DNA from: Enterobacter sp. RHBSTW-00175
GTDB lineage: Bacteria; Pseudomonadota; Gammaproteobacteria; Enterobacterales; Enterobacteriaceae
Direction: 5' to 3'
Length of the DNA: 64,000 nt
NCBI RefSeq assembly: GCF_013927005.1
Contig: NZ_CP055930.1
Location: forward strand, 1,612,001-1,676,000
The notes beneath the pieces are model-generated. The model searched no databases and was not told the origin of the DNA. It saw only the letters and a list, made by a program, of their open reading frames with translations. Shown here piece by piece: positions 29,656-42,770 of this stretch. The stretch's first letter is position 1. Every line of letters begins with the position of its first letter. The position numbers and the translations under genes are program-made.

Positions 29656-30611
29656 AAACACAGAGAGGGGCAGCGCTGCTTATCGTGCTGATGATTCTGG
29701 CGTTGATGGCTGCACTGGCGGCCGAAATGACCCTGAGTTTTCAGACTCAGCTCCAGCGCAGCAGACGTACCAGCGACACATTGCAGGCAAAATACGCCCT
29801 GCTGTATGCCGAAAGTGAAGCCACCTCCGGCGTAGTAAAACATGATGATGAACGCCTGGCAGGGATGGCGGAACTGGGTGACAACACAAGGGTACGCTGG
29901 CGCACTGACGATATGCAAAACTGCTTTAATCTGAATGCGCTGGAAAACACGCCAGCCGCACCTCTGGCCTCTATGCCCTATGAGATCAGCGTATTTGCAG
30001 CTCTGCTCGATAAACTCGGTGTCGATAAAGGTCGCGCAGAAGAGATTATCCAGTCTGTGGCGGATGACATAGACACCGATACCTCTCCACGGAGCAAAGG
30101 GGCGGAAGATGAGTATTACCAACGAGACGGCATTCAGCATCTGACCGCAAATCAGATGCTCTTTTTGCCCACAGAGATCCGCACATTAAAAGGCATGACC
30201 CACACGATTTACGAGAAACTCGCCCCGTTAATTTGTACCGCATTCAGCAACGATTTATCCATCAATATCAATAGTCTCACCGCGGCGCAGGCACCGCTTC
30301 TTGCCGCTATTTTTCTTAACGATATCAGTACGTCAGATGCCAGGGCATTGCTCAAAAAGCGCCCCGAAAAGGGGTGGAAAACAGTCGATGCCTTTCTCTA
30401 TCAGGCCCAGCAGGATTACAGCGCGGTTAAACCACGAGTGGATCAGCTGAAAAAGTATCTGACGACCAATAGCCACTATTTTTTGGTCACATCCACCGCT
30501 CATGAAGGTGAGCTGACTTCGGGTATGCGAACATTTTTCTATTATGACGACAAGAAGAAAACAATTGGGCTCTATTTACGCCAACTCACGGATGGCGAAC
30601 ATGAAGAGTAA
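29652..30611 (+). CDS. gspK: Minor pseudopilin GspK
   Basis: Tip protein of the pseudopilus, 319 residues. The leader MKTQRG is followed by AALLIVLMILALMAALAAEM; as usual for GspK there is no Glu at +5, so it can cap the fibre. The large inserted alpha-domain (about 100-210) and the pilin-fold C-terminus ending FYYDDKKKTIGLYLRQ are present. It overlaps gspL by about eleven bases. Confidence 0.95.
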   Translation: MKTQRGAALLIVLMILALMAALAAEMTLSFQTQLQRSRRTSDTLQAKYALLYAESEATSGVVKHDDERLAGMAELGDNTRVRWRTDDMQNCFNLNALENTPAAPLASMPYEISVFAALLDKLGVDKGRAEEIIQSVADDIDTDTSPRSKGAEDEYYQRDGIQHLTANQMLFLPTEIRTLKGMTHTIYEKLAPLICTAFSNDLSININSLTAAQAPLLAAIFLNDISTSDARALLKKRPEKGWKTVDAFLYQAQQDYSAVKPRVDQLKKYLTTNSHYFLVTSTAHEGELTSGMRTFFYYDDKKKTIGLYLRQLTDGEHEE

Positions 30612-31752
30612 AACAACCTCTCTGCCCGCGCCCAGACTGATCGTTCGCCTGCATAAACAGACGGAGGATCCTGTGGAATGGGCCATATATCAAGACGATT
30701 GCTGCAAAGACGTTCAAAAGTTGCCACGTGAAAATCTCACTGAACTGGCTGCCCTGCCCGCAGCCCGGCAAACCCAACTGCTTGTTCCGGTTGAAAAAGC
30801 AACGTGCAGAACCCTGGTGATCCCTGATGAAAACTACGAACTGACCGATCAGAAGTTGCACTGGCTTGCCGATGACACACTCGATGAGGATGCCCCCTCC
30901 CTTCACTGGACGTTGCTGTCTCGCCAGGGAACACGCCTCGTTGTCGCAGGCATAGAAAAGGCATGGCTAGATGCAGAGCTGAAGATGCTCAGTTCAGCGG
31001 GCCTGAACATTGTGCACGCGACCATTGACGCCCTCTGCTTACCGGCACCAGAGAACGGTTGGACAGTGTTGAAAGACGATGACGCCTGGCTTGTCAGAAC
31101 ACAGGAGGGAGTTGTATCTCGTCTGACAGAAACGTGGCTTCTCCACCTACTGACGCACTTCCCTCCCCAGCAGTTAACCCATTATGGCGCGCTGCCGGGA
31201 CCACACCAGGGCACATTGGTAAAATCAGAATGCCACATCATGGCGCATTTTGCGGATACAGAGTTGCCCAATCTGTTGCACGATGGCATTTGTCCTCCCG
31301 CACAGCTTTCCCCGTGGACTGGGCGGCTAAAGTCCGTCTCACTTTGCAGTATTGCCCTGGCCGCAGGTATCGCGCTACTTATCCAGGGGGCCTGCTACTG
31401 GCAACTTCTTGGACTGGAAAAACAACTCAGGAATACTCTGGCACAGCAATGGCAACGCTATATTCCGGAAAACCGACACAGCAGTAACGTGCGCGTCTGG
31501 CTGCCAAAGCAATTGCAACAACACTCTCCGGCGCCTTTCGCTCTCCTGCTACAAATACAGTCGGGTCTTGCCTCTTTCCCAGGCCTGGCGCTGGAAGGGG
31601 TGAGCTATAACTCACAGAAAAAATCATTACAGCTGTATCTCTATGCCAGCGATGAGAGCCAGGTACAGCAGTTTATAAAACAGGGCATAGCAGGCTTTTC
31701 ATTGAAGATCGGCAAACACGAACAGGGACTGTGGACACTCAGCAATGATTAA
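30601..31752 (+). CDS. gspL: Type II secretion protein GspL
   Basis: Bitopic membrane protein that anchors GspE. From ATG 30601 it has 383 residues: a cytosolic actin-like domain (LPAPRLIVRLHKQ to LLHLLTHFPPQQ), a transmembrane helix near residues 245-265 (SLCSIALAAGIALLIQGACY) and a periplasmic ferredoxin-like domain. ATG 30592 is an equally possible start three codons upstream. The frame is open further up to 30544, inside gspK, which is probably not used. It overlaps gspM by eight bases. Confidence 0.92.
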   Translation: MKSKTTSLPAPRLIVRLHKQTEDPVEWAIYQDDCCKDVQKLPRENLTELAALPAARQTQLLVPVEKATCRTLVIPDENYELTDQKLHWLADDTLDEDAPSLHWTLLSRQGTRLVVAGIEKAWLDAELKMLSSAGLNIVHATIDALCLPAPENGWTVLKDDDAWLVRTQEGVVSRLTETWLLHLLTHFPPQQLTHYGALPGPHQGTLVKSECHIMAHFADTELPNLLHDGICPPAQLSPWTGRLKSVSLCSIALAAGIALLIQGACYWQLLGLEKQLRNTLAQQWQRYIPENRHSSNVRVWLPKQLQQHSPAPFALLLQIQSGLASFPGLALEGVSYNSQKKSLQLYLYASDESQVQQFIKQGIAGFSLKIGKHEQGLWTLSND

Positions 31753-32227
31753 ACACACGCGGGACAAATTCCGGCAAAAAAGCCTTCATGAGCAACGATT
31801 CATCATCGTCTTGTGCGCATGTACCCTGAGCCTTTTTTTCTGGTTTGGTCTTTACCATCCACTCGGGCAGGCCATTGCGACACTTCAGACCCGGTGTGAA
31901 AGATTACAAAGAGAGACGGTGTGGCTCAGCGAACAGGTTAGTGCTGCGGGCCTCCTGCCCGACAAAAAACTGTCGGGAAAACCGGATGAGCTCATCAGGA
32001 GCAGCCTGAAAAAAGCCGGCGTATTCGCAACGATCCAGCAGGTCAATGCCAGTGAACTGGAGATCACCGCCAGCAACGTCAGCATAGAACGCTTTATGCA
32101 GTGGCTGGAAGAGGCGCAATTAAAACACGGGCTGCGCGTTGTAGCCGTGGAGTTTCATGCCAGCAAACAATCCTCCGGGATTATCACACTGACACGCCTG
32201 ACTATTGGGGTGAAAAAGAATGGATAA
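31745..32227 (+). CDS. gspM: Type II secretion protein GspM
   Basis: 160-residue bitopic inner-membrane partner of GspL. A short basic N-terminus (MIKHTRDKFRQKSLHEQRF) precedes one transmembrane helix (about 21-40, IVLCACTLSLFFWFGLYH); a coiled-coil part and a periplasmic ferredoxin-like fold follow (VSIERFMQWLEEAQLKHGLR). It overlaps gspO by eight bases. There is no gspN between them, as in E. coli. Confidence 0.94.
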   Translation: MIKHTRDKFRQKSLHEQRFIIVLCACTLSLFFWFGLYHPLGQAIATLQTRCERLQRETVWLSEQVSAAGLLPDKKLSGKPDELIRSSLKKAGVFATIQQVNASELEITASNVSIERFMQWLEEAQLKHGLRVVAVEFHASKQSSGIITLTRLTIGVKKNG

Positions 32228-32999
32228 CGAATTAGTCGTACTGTTTCTCATCATCGGTCTGGCGGCGGGAAGTACGATGGGAATGGTCACCTGGCGGCTC
32301 CCATTAATGGTTTTACAGCAATATCAGCCTGATGATACGTCCTTCCGCTGTAATTTATGGCTACCGCCTTCACACTGCTGTCACTGCAAAACCCCGCTGG
32401 CCTGGTATGACAATATCCCTGTGTTTAGCTGGTTGCGCCTGAAAGGGAAGTGTCGCTATTGCGGCCTGCACGTTTCGTGGCGATATCCTGTTCTCGAAAT
32501 CAGTAGTGCAATCATGGCGGTGCTTTGCTACATCCTTCACCCTGACGCACTGGTGTTGGCGCTGGGGCTCTTTCTCTATTTCTGGTTCGCTCTGGCCCTT
32601 AGTGTCATTGATTTCCGGCATTTATTACTGCCTGACCTACTGACCCTGCCCTTGCTTTGGCTCGGGCTGTTATTTAATGTCTTGTCGGGGATCGTATCTT
32701 GCGAAGATGCCATCCTGGGAGCCGTAGCCGGATATCTTCTGCTGTGGATGATTTACTGGATAATCTGGCTTATATGGCATAAAGAAGGGATGGGATTTGG
32801 GGATTTTAAACTGCTTGCGGCAACCGGCGCCTGGACCGGGTGGCAAAGTCTTCCGGTAATACTTTACACCGCATCCTTAGTCGGGATTGTCTATGGATTA
32901 CTGTTGTGGCGTCGGAAAGGGCACTACACCGGCGCCCAACCTTTCGGTCCGGCGCTGGCATTATGTGGCTGGGGTTACTTCTGCTGGCATACTTTGTAA
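32220..32999 (+). CDS. gspO: Prepilin peptidase / N-methyltransferase GspO
   Basis: Processes the five pseudopilin leaders at the Gly/Phe-type sites and methylates the new N-terminus. 259 residues with about seven transmembrane helices. The cytosolic zinc site is complete: Cys53-x2-Cys56 and Cys78-x2-Cys81. The aspartyl protease residues lie in VIDFRHLLLPD (about 136) and GMGFGDFK (about 190-197). Last gene of the gsp operon; it converges on bfr with only 2 bases between stops. Confidence 0.96.
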   Translation: MDNELVVLFLIIGLAAGSTMGMVTWRLPLMVLQQYQPDDTSFRCNLWLPPSHCCHCKTPLAWYDNIPVFSWLRLKGKCRYCGLHVSWRYPVLEISSAIMAVLCYILHPDALVLALGLFLYFWFALALSVIDFRHLLLPDLLTLPLLWLGLLFNVLSGIVSCEDAILGAVAGYLLLWMIYWIIWLIWHKEGMGFGDFKLLAATGAWTGWQSLPVILYTASLVGIVYGLLLWRRKGHYTGAQPFGPALALCGWGYFCWHTL

Positions 33000-33001
33000 G
33001 G

Positions 33002-33478
33002 CTATCCTTCTTCGCGGATCTGCGCCTGAAGATAGTTCTGGATACCGAGTTTATCGATGAGATCCAGCTCGGTCTCTAGCCAGTCGATATGGCCCTCTTC
33101 ATCTGTCAGGATCTCAATCATCATGTCACGACTAACATAATCAAAGACGCTGTCGGCATAGGCGATAGCTTCACGCAGGTTTTTCGCCCCTTCTAACTCA
33201 AGCGCCAGATCGGAACGCAGCATTTCCTCAACATCTTCGCCGATGCGAAGTTTGCCAAGATCCTGAAGATTAGGGATACCTTCGAGAAAGAGAATACGCT
33301 CAATATACTTATCAGCGTGCTTCATCTCGTCGATAGATTCATGATATTCAACGTCATTCAGGCGTTTCAGGCCCCAGTTTTTGAACATTCTCGCATGGAG
33401 AAAATACTGGTTGATTGCGACAAGCTCATTTCCCAATAATTTATTGAGATAATTTATGATCTTAACATCACCTTTCAT
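33002..33478 (-). CDS. bfr: Bacterioferritin
   Basis: Haem-containing 24-mer iron-storage protein. 158 residues with Glu18, Glu51, His54, Glu94, Glu127 and His130 of the di-iron ferroxidase site in [23 protein letters not shown] and [12 protein letters not shown], and Met52 as the haem ligand. GGAGGGAC precedes the ATG. It lies downstream of bfd, whose product releases its iron. Confidence 0.98.
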   Translation of the reverse strand: MKGDVKIINYLNKLLGNELVAINQYFLHARMFKNWGLKRLNDVEYHESIDEMKHADKYIERILFLEGIPNLQDLGKLRIGEDVEEMLRSDLALELEGAKNLREAIAYADSVFDYVSRDMMIEILTDEEGHIDWLETELDLIDKLGIQNYLQAQIREEG

Positions 33479-33550
33479 TATATAGTCCCTCCGCTTCCAC
33501 TCATTGAAGCGTAGATCGGGCTACAGGGATGTCAAAAAAAAGAGTGTGAC

Positions 33551-33745
33551 TCAGGCGATTTCTTTAAATTCCGGCATTTGCATTAACTCGTCCTGCATAA
33601 CTTCTCGTGCCGCACGCGTGCATTTACCACATTGATTTCCAACGGGAATAAACTTGCGCAATTGCTGAAAAGACTGCGGATGAAACTGGCGTACGGCCTG
33701 ACGTATCTTTTTATCGCTGATACCGTTACATAAACAAATGTACAT
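33551..33745 (-). CDS. bfd: Bacterioferritin-associated ferredoxin Bfd
   Basis: A [2Fe-2S] protein that reduces the ferric core of bacterioferritin to release iron. 64 residues from ATG 33745, which has GGGAG five bases upstream; an in-frame ATG at 33757 would add four residues and is less likely. Cluster ligands are Cys4, Cys6, Cys39 and Cys42 (MYICLCNG and NQCGKC). Confidence 0.97.
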   Translation of the reverse strand: MYICLCNGISDKKIRQAVRQFHPQSFQQLRKFIPVGNQCGKCTRAAREVMQDELMQMPEFKEIA

Positions 33746-33780
33746 AGAAACTCCCATTCAAATCACAATACAATATTAAG

Positions 33781-33795
33781 TGAGAATGGTTTTTA
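33781..33795. promoter_or_regulatory. Possible Fur box upstream of bfd
   Basis: TGAGAATGGTTTTTA matches the 7-1-7 Fur pattern TGATAATnATTATCA at 10 of 14 scored positions and lies about 36 bases upstream of bfd. In E. coli bfd is induced when iron is scarce. The match is weak and the region AT-rich, so this is tentative. Confidence 0.3.
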
Positions 33796-33810
33796 TTACA
33801 ATAAATGTGA

Positions 33811-33839
33811 TTAAAAAAGGCGCAAAAATCTTGCGCCTT
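33811..33839 (-). terminator. Terminator after chiA
   Basis: On the minus strand AAGGCGCAA and TTGCGCCTT pair (33817-33825 with 33831-33839) around GATTT and run into TTTTAATC. A clear intrinsic terminator 37 bases past the chiA stop. Confidence 0.9.
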
Positions 33840-33875
33840 GTAAATAACACAACCGCTCAGTATGGGGGATAAAAA

Positions 33876-36044
33876 CTACGGGGCTGGAGTATACGCTTCG
33901 AATTTCTGCGAAACGTCGCTCGCATTGCAAGAACGCATGGTCACAAATTTATCTGAACCAACGGACATACAACGCTCCACACCCAGCATCAGGCTTTTGA
34001 ACTGCCCATCCTCAAACTTCCAGTTTTGGTTAGGGTTAGCATTGCTGTCAGAATGGCAGGTAAAGGAAATAACCGAAATGCCCTCCACGTTATAGCCATC
34101 TTTAGCATCGAGGCACTTATTGGTGTCGCCAATCTTCAGTTTTACCTCTTTGAATGGCATGAAGACCTCGTTATTTGCCCCCTTGCCACATGAGTCAGTA
34201 ATCAGACGGTCACCATCATTCATTGATCCCCCCTGGATATTGAGGCACCCTCCTGTTTTCACAGATTTATACATACCACTGTTAGATACTGCACGAGTGA
34301 ATGGCGCAAATATTTCACTGAATGCATACTTAGCGGCCTGCTGCTCGGTTAAGCCGCTGTGCTCTGGCGATACCTGCCCAGCCACACCCGGCTGGTCACG
34401 CATCATAGACCAGGCGCCAATCATACCCAGACCACGATCGGTGGCATCCTTCATCACCAGATTTGCATCCGACAGATAGAACACTTCACCCTGAACATCG
34501 TTGTAACCGATCATCGGGGTAGTACCCATCATCGCGTTGATTTCAGCATCGGTCTTATCGGTAAAGATCTGCTTCAGCTGGCTGAACAGGTTTTCAATTG
34601 CAGAGGTTGCGCACTTACCGTGAATGTTCTGGCCTTCAGTACCATCGGACTGACAGATACTGTTGCCGTAGTCCATTGCCATCACGTTCACGCCCGCCAG
34701 CTCGACACCTTTAGCTTTCGCATCTTCCAGTACGTAAATACCTTCTGCGGTCAGACCGGTTGGCAGAATTGGCAGCGTATACCAGATGCCCACACTACGG
34801 CCTTCTGACTTCCAGGTATTCTGTACGGCTTTCACCGCTTCGTTACGGCGGTTGATGGATTCATGATCCGCAACCCAGGTACCTTCAATATCGAAATCCA
34901 GCACGTTCAGATTCAGGTTCTCGACAATATCGTAGTAATGCTGTTTCAGATCGTCGATATTCTTACAGGATGCCGCCAGCGGTGAGTTATTCGCACCACC
35001 AATGGACACCATCACGTCGCCGCCAGCATCACGCAGTGCTTTGATTTTGCTGTATTGCGCGTAGTCGTTGATGTTATACGCCGTCCCCCAGGTCGGGAGA
35101 CAGGTTTCGGCATCTTTGCTGACCACAAACGCCATGGTGAAATGGGTTACCCCCTGGTTCTGCGCCAGGCTTGCCAGATCTGGCTGTGAGTTCAGGGTAA
35201 AATCAACATATGGGGCATAAACATGTGCAGGCCAGCCTGATTTCGGCGTGCCAACTTTTTCTTTGGTGCCCGTCCAGTCGATAAATACGTGCCATGGGTT
35301 AGTATCTGAAGGAGACACTTTCTGTACTTTGGACTGCGAGACGTAGTTACCACCGTTATAACGAATCAGCGTGCCGCTTTCGTACACGGTCGAAGCACTG
35401 TACTGCGGAGCTTTATTAAGCTGGTCCTGAGTATAAGAGATTACAGCACCCAGCGGTTTCCATGGACGGCCATTCGTACCAGTTGGGTTTTGGTTTGCTG
35501 CAATAGAAGGATCGTCGCCCTGGGTATAAAACAGAGCTTCATATTCCTGACCATTTTTCTGAACTTTATCGCCTTTATTATAAGTGGTCGAAGAGGACCA
35601 CTGTGTAACGGCGGAATATGCTTCCCACGGATTGTCTTGTCCTGGGACAAAACCATAGGCACTCTGTGAAGAGGCAGTTTTATAGGTCGCATTATTATAA
35701 GAGACTATATCTCCTGCTTTATATTCAGCGTTATTATCATATGCCGGATAGGTTACAGTGCCGCCACTGGTTTCACAGGTAGTAGGGTTACCATACTGGC
35801 TCATTTCCGCTGCCGTAGCAGCACGCTCATAACGCCATGGGTTACTCGCCTGATCGTCAGCGGCATTGCCCGGGCAATCAGAAGCGCTAACCCACCAGGC
35901 ATTATTATAAACACCACCATCAAAAATAACTTCAATCGTACTGCCACCTTCCTGACCGCTCCAGGCTTCCAGAGCAAATGCTGGTAAGGCTGTGCATGTC
36001 AGCCCCAGGCAAAATAGTGTTTTTGTCGCGAAATTCAATTTCAT
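33876..36044 (-). CDS. chiA: Secreted GH18 chitinase
   Basis: From ATG 36044 (an upstream ATG at 36053 adds three residues), 722 residues. A signal peptide ends near ALPAFA (about 25). An N-terminal region with several Trp/Tyr-rich repeats of the CBM5/12 chitin-binding type follows (YDNNAEYKAGDIVSYNNATY, STTYNKGDKVQKNGQEYEAL, SASTVYESGTLIRYNGGNY). The GH18 barrel has the catalytic LDFDIEG (Glu near 384), and the last 130 residues look like a ricin-type beta-trefoil (GGCLNIQGGSMNDGDRL, QNWKFEDGQF). Likely endochitinase exported by the adjacent Gsp system, as shown for E. coli ChiA. Confidence 0.93.
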   Translation of the reverse strand: MKLNFATKTLFCLGLTCTALPAFALEAWSGQEGGSTIEVIFDGGVYNNAWWVSASDCPGNAADDQASNPWRYERAATAAEMSQYGNPTTCETSGGTVTYPAYDNNAEYKAGDIVSYNNATYKTASSQSAYGFVPGQDNPWEAYSAVTQWSSSTTYNKGDKVQKNGQEYEALFYTQGDDPSIAANQNPTGTNGRPWKPLGAVISYTQDQLNKAPQYSASTVYESGTLIRYNGGNYVSQSKVQKVSPSDTNPWHVFIDWTGTKEKVGTPKSGWPAHVYAPYVDFTLNSQPDLASLAQNQGVTHFTMAFVVSKDAETCLPTWGTAYNINDYAQYSKIKALRDAGGDVMVSIGGANNSPLAASCKNIDDLKQHYYDIVENLNLNVLDFDIEGTWVADHESINRRNEAVKAVQNTWKSEGRSVGIWYTLPILPTGLTAEGIYVLEDAKAKGVELAGVNVMAMDYGNSICQSDGTEGQNIHGKCATSAIENLFSQLKQIFTDKTDAEINAMMGTTPMIGYNDVQGEVFYLSDANLVMKDATDRGLGMIGAWSMMRDQPGVAGQVSPEHSGLTEQQAAKYAFSEIFAPFTRAVSNSGMYKSVKTGGCLNIQGGSMNDGDRLITDSCGKGANNEVFMPFKEVKLKIGDTNKCLDAKDGYNVEGISVISFTCHSDSNANPNQNWKFEDGQFKSLMLGVERCMSVGSDKFVTMRSCNASDVSQKFEAYTPAP

Positions 36045-36250
36045 AATCAACAATCCTTTTGTGTTAATTCATTAGGTTATTACATTGACATGTAATAAGC
36101 CGTAAGATAGAACCAACAAACAGTGAGTTCAATTATTAACATTGACCCTGAATTGTTTTAAGAAATAAGAAAGCTCATCCGATCAGTCAACTTAATATCA
36201 AATTAAGCCAGACTTATTTTATTTATATTAATTTTATTATTAAGTAAAAA
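36045..36250. promoter_or_regulatory. AT-rich region upstream of chiA
   Basis: About 200 bases of very AT-rich DNA between the chiA start and the tufA terminator. It must contain the chiA promoter and ribosome site (AAGGATTG). Base composition fits H-NS binding. No single promoter stands out. Confidence 0.4.
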
Positions 36251-36254
36251 TAAA

Positions 36255-36282
36255 AAAAACCCCGAATAAATTCGGGGTTTTT
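36255..36282 (-). terminator. Terminator after tufA
   Basis: A perfect 12-base repeat AAAAACCCCGAA/TTCGGGGTTTTT with loop TTTA in the minus-strand RNA. It ends the str operon and, being symmetrical, would work in both directions. Confidence 0.93.
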
Positions 36283-36311
36283 AAGACTAAAACGTTAATT
36301 AAAACGTATAA

Positions 36312-39707
<3,396 letters not shown>

Positions 39708-39775
39708 TCAGTTAAGTAACCCAGAGCGGGCAGCTTCTCTGAAGCGCCCGTCTGGTGACTATGACTCCGAAGGGA

Positions 39776-40820
<1,045 letters not shown>

Positions 40821-40841
40821 GAAATATACAGCGATCTCAAA

Positions 40842-41129
40842 TCACCAGTTCATTTGACTGGGGTGCGTCACAGCAAGATTGACGAAATCAGTATAGCCAA
40901 CGACGTCAATTTTGGCTGAAATTTGACCAGCAAGACCCCGCGCGTCAATGTCTTCTTTCAGCGCAGATACAGAGATGGGGGCATTGGTAAGAATTTCAAC
41001 GAAGCGGTTGCCTTCAATTGCCGCAAGCACGCCATCCTGAATAAGTAGCAGATCATCGCCTTCACGCAGCATTCTTACTAATGCTTCAATGTCGCACTGC
41101 CACGGTGAATGGCTCAGGGTATGGAGCAT
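40842..41129 (-). CDS. tusB: Sulfurtransferase complex subunit TusB
   Basis: Part of the TusBCD heterohexamer that relays sulfur from TusA to TusE for 2-thiouridine at the wobble position of tRNAs. 95 residues starting [20 protein letters not shown]. It follows tusC by 7 bases; the str promoter lies just downstream. Confidence 0.96.
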   Translation of the reverse strand: MLHTLSHSPWQCDIEALVRMLREGDDLLLIQDGVLAAIEGNRFVEILTNAPISVSALKEDIDARGLAGQISAKIDVVGYTDFVNLAVTHPSQMNW

Positions 41130-41136
41130 GACAGCC

Positions 41137-41496
41137 TCAGAAAGTCAGAACGGTATCGTAGTGAGAGAGTTGTTCGCGCAGCGCGTCAGCCGCAAGAACC
41201 GTTACATCGAGGACAAACGCGTTCTTTTCATTTAACCCGCGCGCTACCAGAGAATCGGCGCAAACATAGAACGTTTCAATATCGTAAAGCGGCAGAACTT
41301 TGAACGTCGCGATGTAATCACGGGCGAGCACCGCCTGGGGTTGTTGTCCGGCAAGAAGCTGGAACACGCCATCACCCAAAAAGAAAACACCAATGTCTTC
41401 GGTTAACGCCGATGTCGCCAGCAGTGCATCAAGCCCTTCCCGGCCCGATGCGCTACCATGCGGAGCAGAGGAAAATACGAAAGCCACACGATTCAT
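41137..41496 (-). CDS. tusC: Sulfurtransferase complex subunit TusC
   Basis: DsrF-like subunit of TusBCD. 119 residues starting [20 protein letters not shown]. Its ATG overlaps the tusD TGA by one base (TGATG), so translation is coupled and equal subunit supply is favoured. Confidence 0.96.
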   Translation of the reverse strand: MNRVAFVFSSAPHGSASGREGLDALLATSALTEDIGVFFLGDGVFQLLAGQQPQAVLARDYIATFKVLPLYDIETFYVCADSLVARGLNEKNAFVLDVTVLAADALREQLSHYDTVLTF

Positions 41497-41882
41497 CAGA
41501 ACTGCACCATACGATCACAGGTCAGTGCGGCCTGAGCCAGGGCACCTAAACCACTCAAAGAAAAACCGGCCTGAAGATTTGCCGCAGGAAATCCCAGCCG
41601 CGCGGCTTCCGTTGTATCGGTGATACCACGGCGCAGCGCAGCAGCCACGCAGATATGCAATTCAACACCCTGCTTTTCGTTTAGCGCTTGCCATGCCCGC
41701 ACCAGGTCAAATTCATCAGAGGCCGGTGAAGTAAACTGATTGGCGTTATAGACGCCTTCGCGATAGAAGAAAACACTCACCAGTTCATGCCCGGTTTCCA
41801 GTAGCGCATGTGCAAATTGCAGCGCGCTGCTGGCTTGCTGTGTGCCATAAGCCGGGCCAGTCACCATCAGGGCAAAGCGCAT
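41496..41882 (-). CDS. tusD: Sulfurtransferase complex subunit TusD
   Basis: DsrE-like, catalytic subunit of TusBCD. 128 residues; the sulfur-accepting Cys78 is in [13 protein letters not shown]. Its ATG overlaps the yheO stop (TAATG). Confidence 0.97.
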   Translation of the reverse strand: MRFALMVTGPAYGTQQASSALQFAHALLETGHELVSVFFYREGVYNANQFTSPASDEFDLVRAWQALNEKQGVELHICVAAALRRGITDTTEAARLGFPAANLQAGFSLSGLGALAQAALTCDRMVQF

Positions 41883-42604
41883 TACTTTTCTTGCCCCAGG
41901 AAATCGCCGCTTTTGAACTGACGAATATAGAGATAAACCGTGTGTTTGGAGATGTTCAGACGGTCGGCCACCTGGTTAATGGCATCTTTAATATCAAAAA
42001 TCCCTTTCTCGTAAAGGTTCAGCACGATCTGACGATTCTTGGCGTTGTTAGATACGTTGCGATCGGCATTAACCTCTTCGATGGTGAACTCGAGCGTTTG
42101 CGTGACGAGGTCTTCAACGGAAGAAGCAAAGTTAACGGATGAGCCTACGTCCGGGGTTTCTGGCGGAATAAAGGTGCTCATGATTTGCGAGAATGGCACA
42201 TCAAGGTTCATGTTGATGCACAGCAGTCCAATCACACGATGCTCGCGATTTCGGATCGCAATCGTTTCTGATTTCATCAGCACACCACTTTTGGCGCGGG
42301 TGAAATAACATTTGGAGACGCTGCTGTCCGCACCGGTCATGTCGTGCAACATACGCAATGCAAGGTCGGTGATAGGTGAGCCAATTTTACGGCCAGTATG
42401 TTCGCCATTAGCAATGCGGATGGCGGAACACTTCAGATCTTGCAGGGAGTGCAATACGATTTCGCAGTGGGACCCAATGAGCATCGCTAACCCGTCCACC
42501 ACCGCTTCGTAGGATTTCAGAATATCGAAATCGGTCTGATCGAAAGGACGTTGATCCAGCAAATCGAGTTCACTGGTTTCGTTGGTTAAAAGCGACCTGG
42601 ACAT
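41882..42604 (-). CDS. yheO: YheO, PAS-like/HTH transcriptional regulator
   Basis: 240-residue protein with the YheO-like PAS domain ([36 protein letters not shown]) and a C-terminal helix-turn-helix ([20 protein letters not shown]), the DauR/YheO family. Target genes are unknown. It heads the yheO-tusDCB group, overlaps tusD by one base, and stands upstream of the str operon as in E. coli. Confidence 0.93.
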   Translation of the reverse strand: MSRSLLTNETSELDLLDQRPFDQTDFDILKSYEAVVDGLAMLIGSHCEIVLHSLQDLKCSAIRIANGEHTGRKIGSPITDLALRMLHDMTGADSSVSKCYFTRAKSGVLMKSETIAIRNREHRVIGLLCINMNLDVPFSQIMSTFIPPETPDVGSSVNFASSVEDLVTQTLEFTIEEVNADRNVSNNAKNRQIVLNLYEKGIFDIKDAINQVADRLNISKHTVYLYIRQFKSGDFLGQEK

Positions 42605-42734
42605 GAAAAAAACACTCCTTTTCAGGAGCCTGTCGTTATGTTTTCAGGGCAGGCTCATTATCTACACGGACAACTAAATTAATACAGCGTGTATAACGCT
42701 TTCCAGTGTTAATTATATCTGCCCCACAATAAAA

Positions 42735-42763
42735 AAAACCGCCGCCTTAAAGGCGGCGGTTTT
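42735..42763 (-). terminator. Terminator after fkpA
   Basis: On the minus strand AAAACCGCCGCC and GGCGGCGGTTTT form a GC-rich stem around TTTAA, followed by TTTTATTG. It lies 8 bases after the fkpA stop. Confidence 0.93.
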
Positions 42764-42770
42764 CATAACA

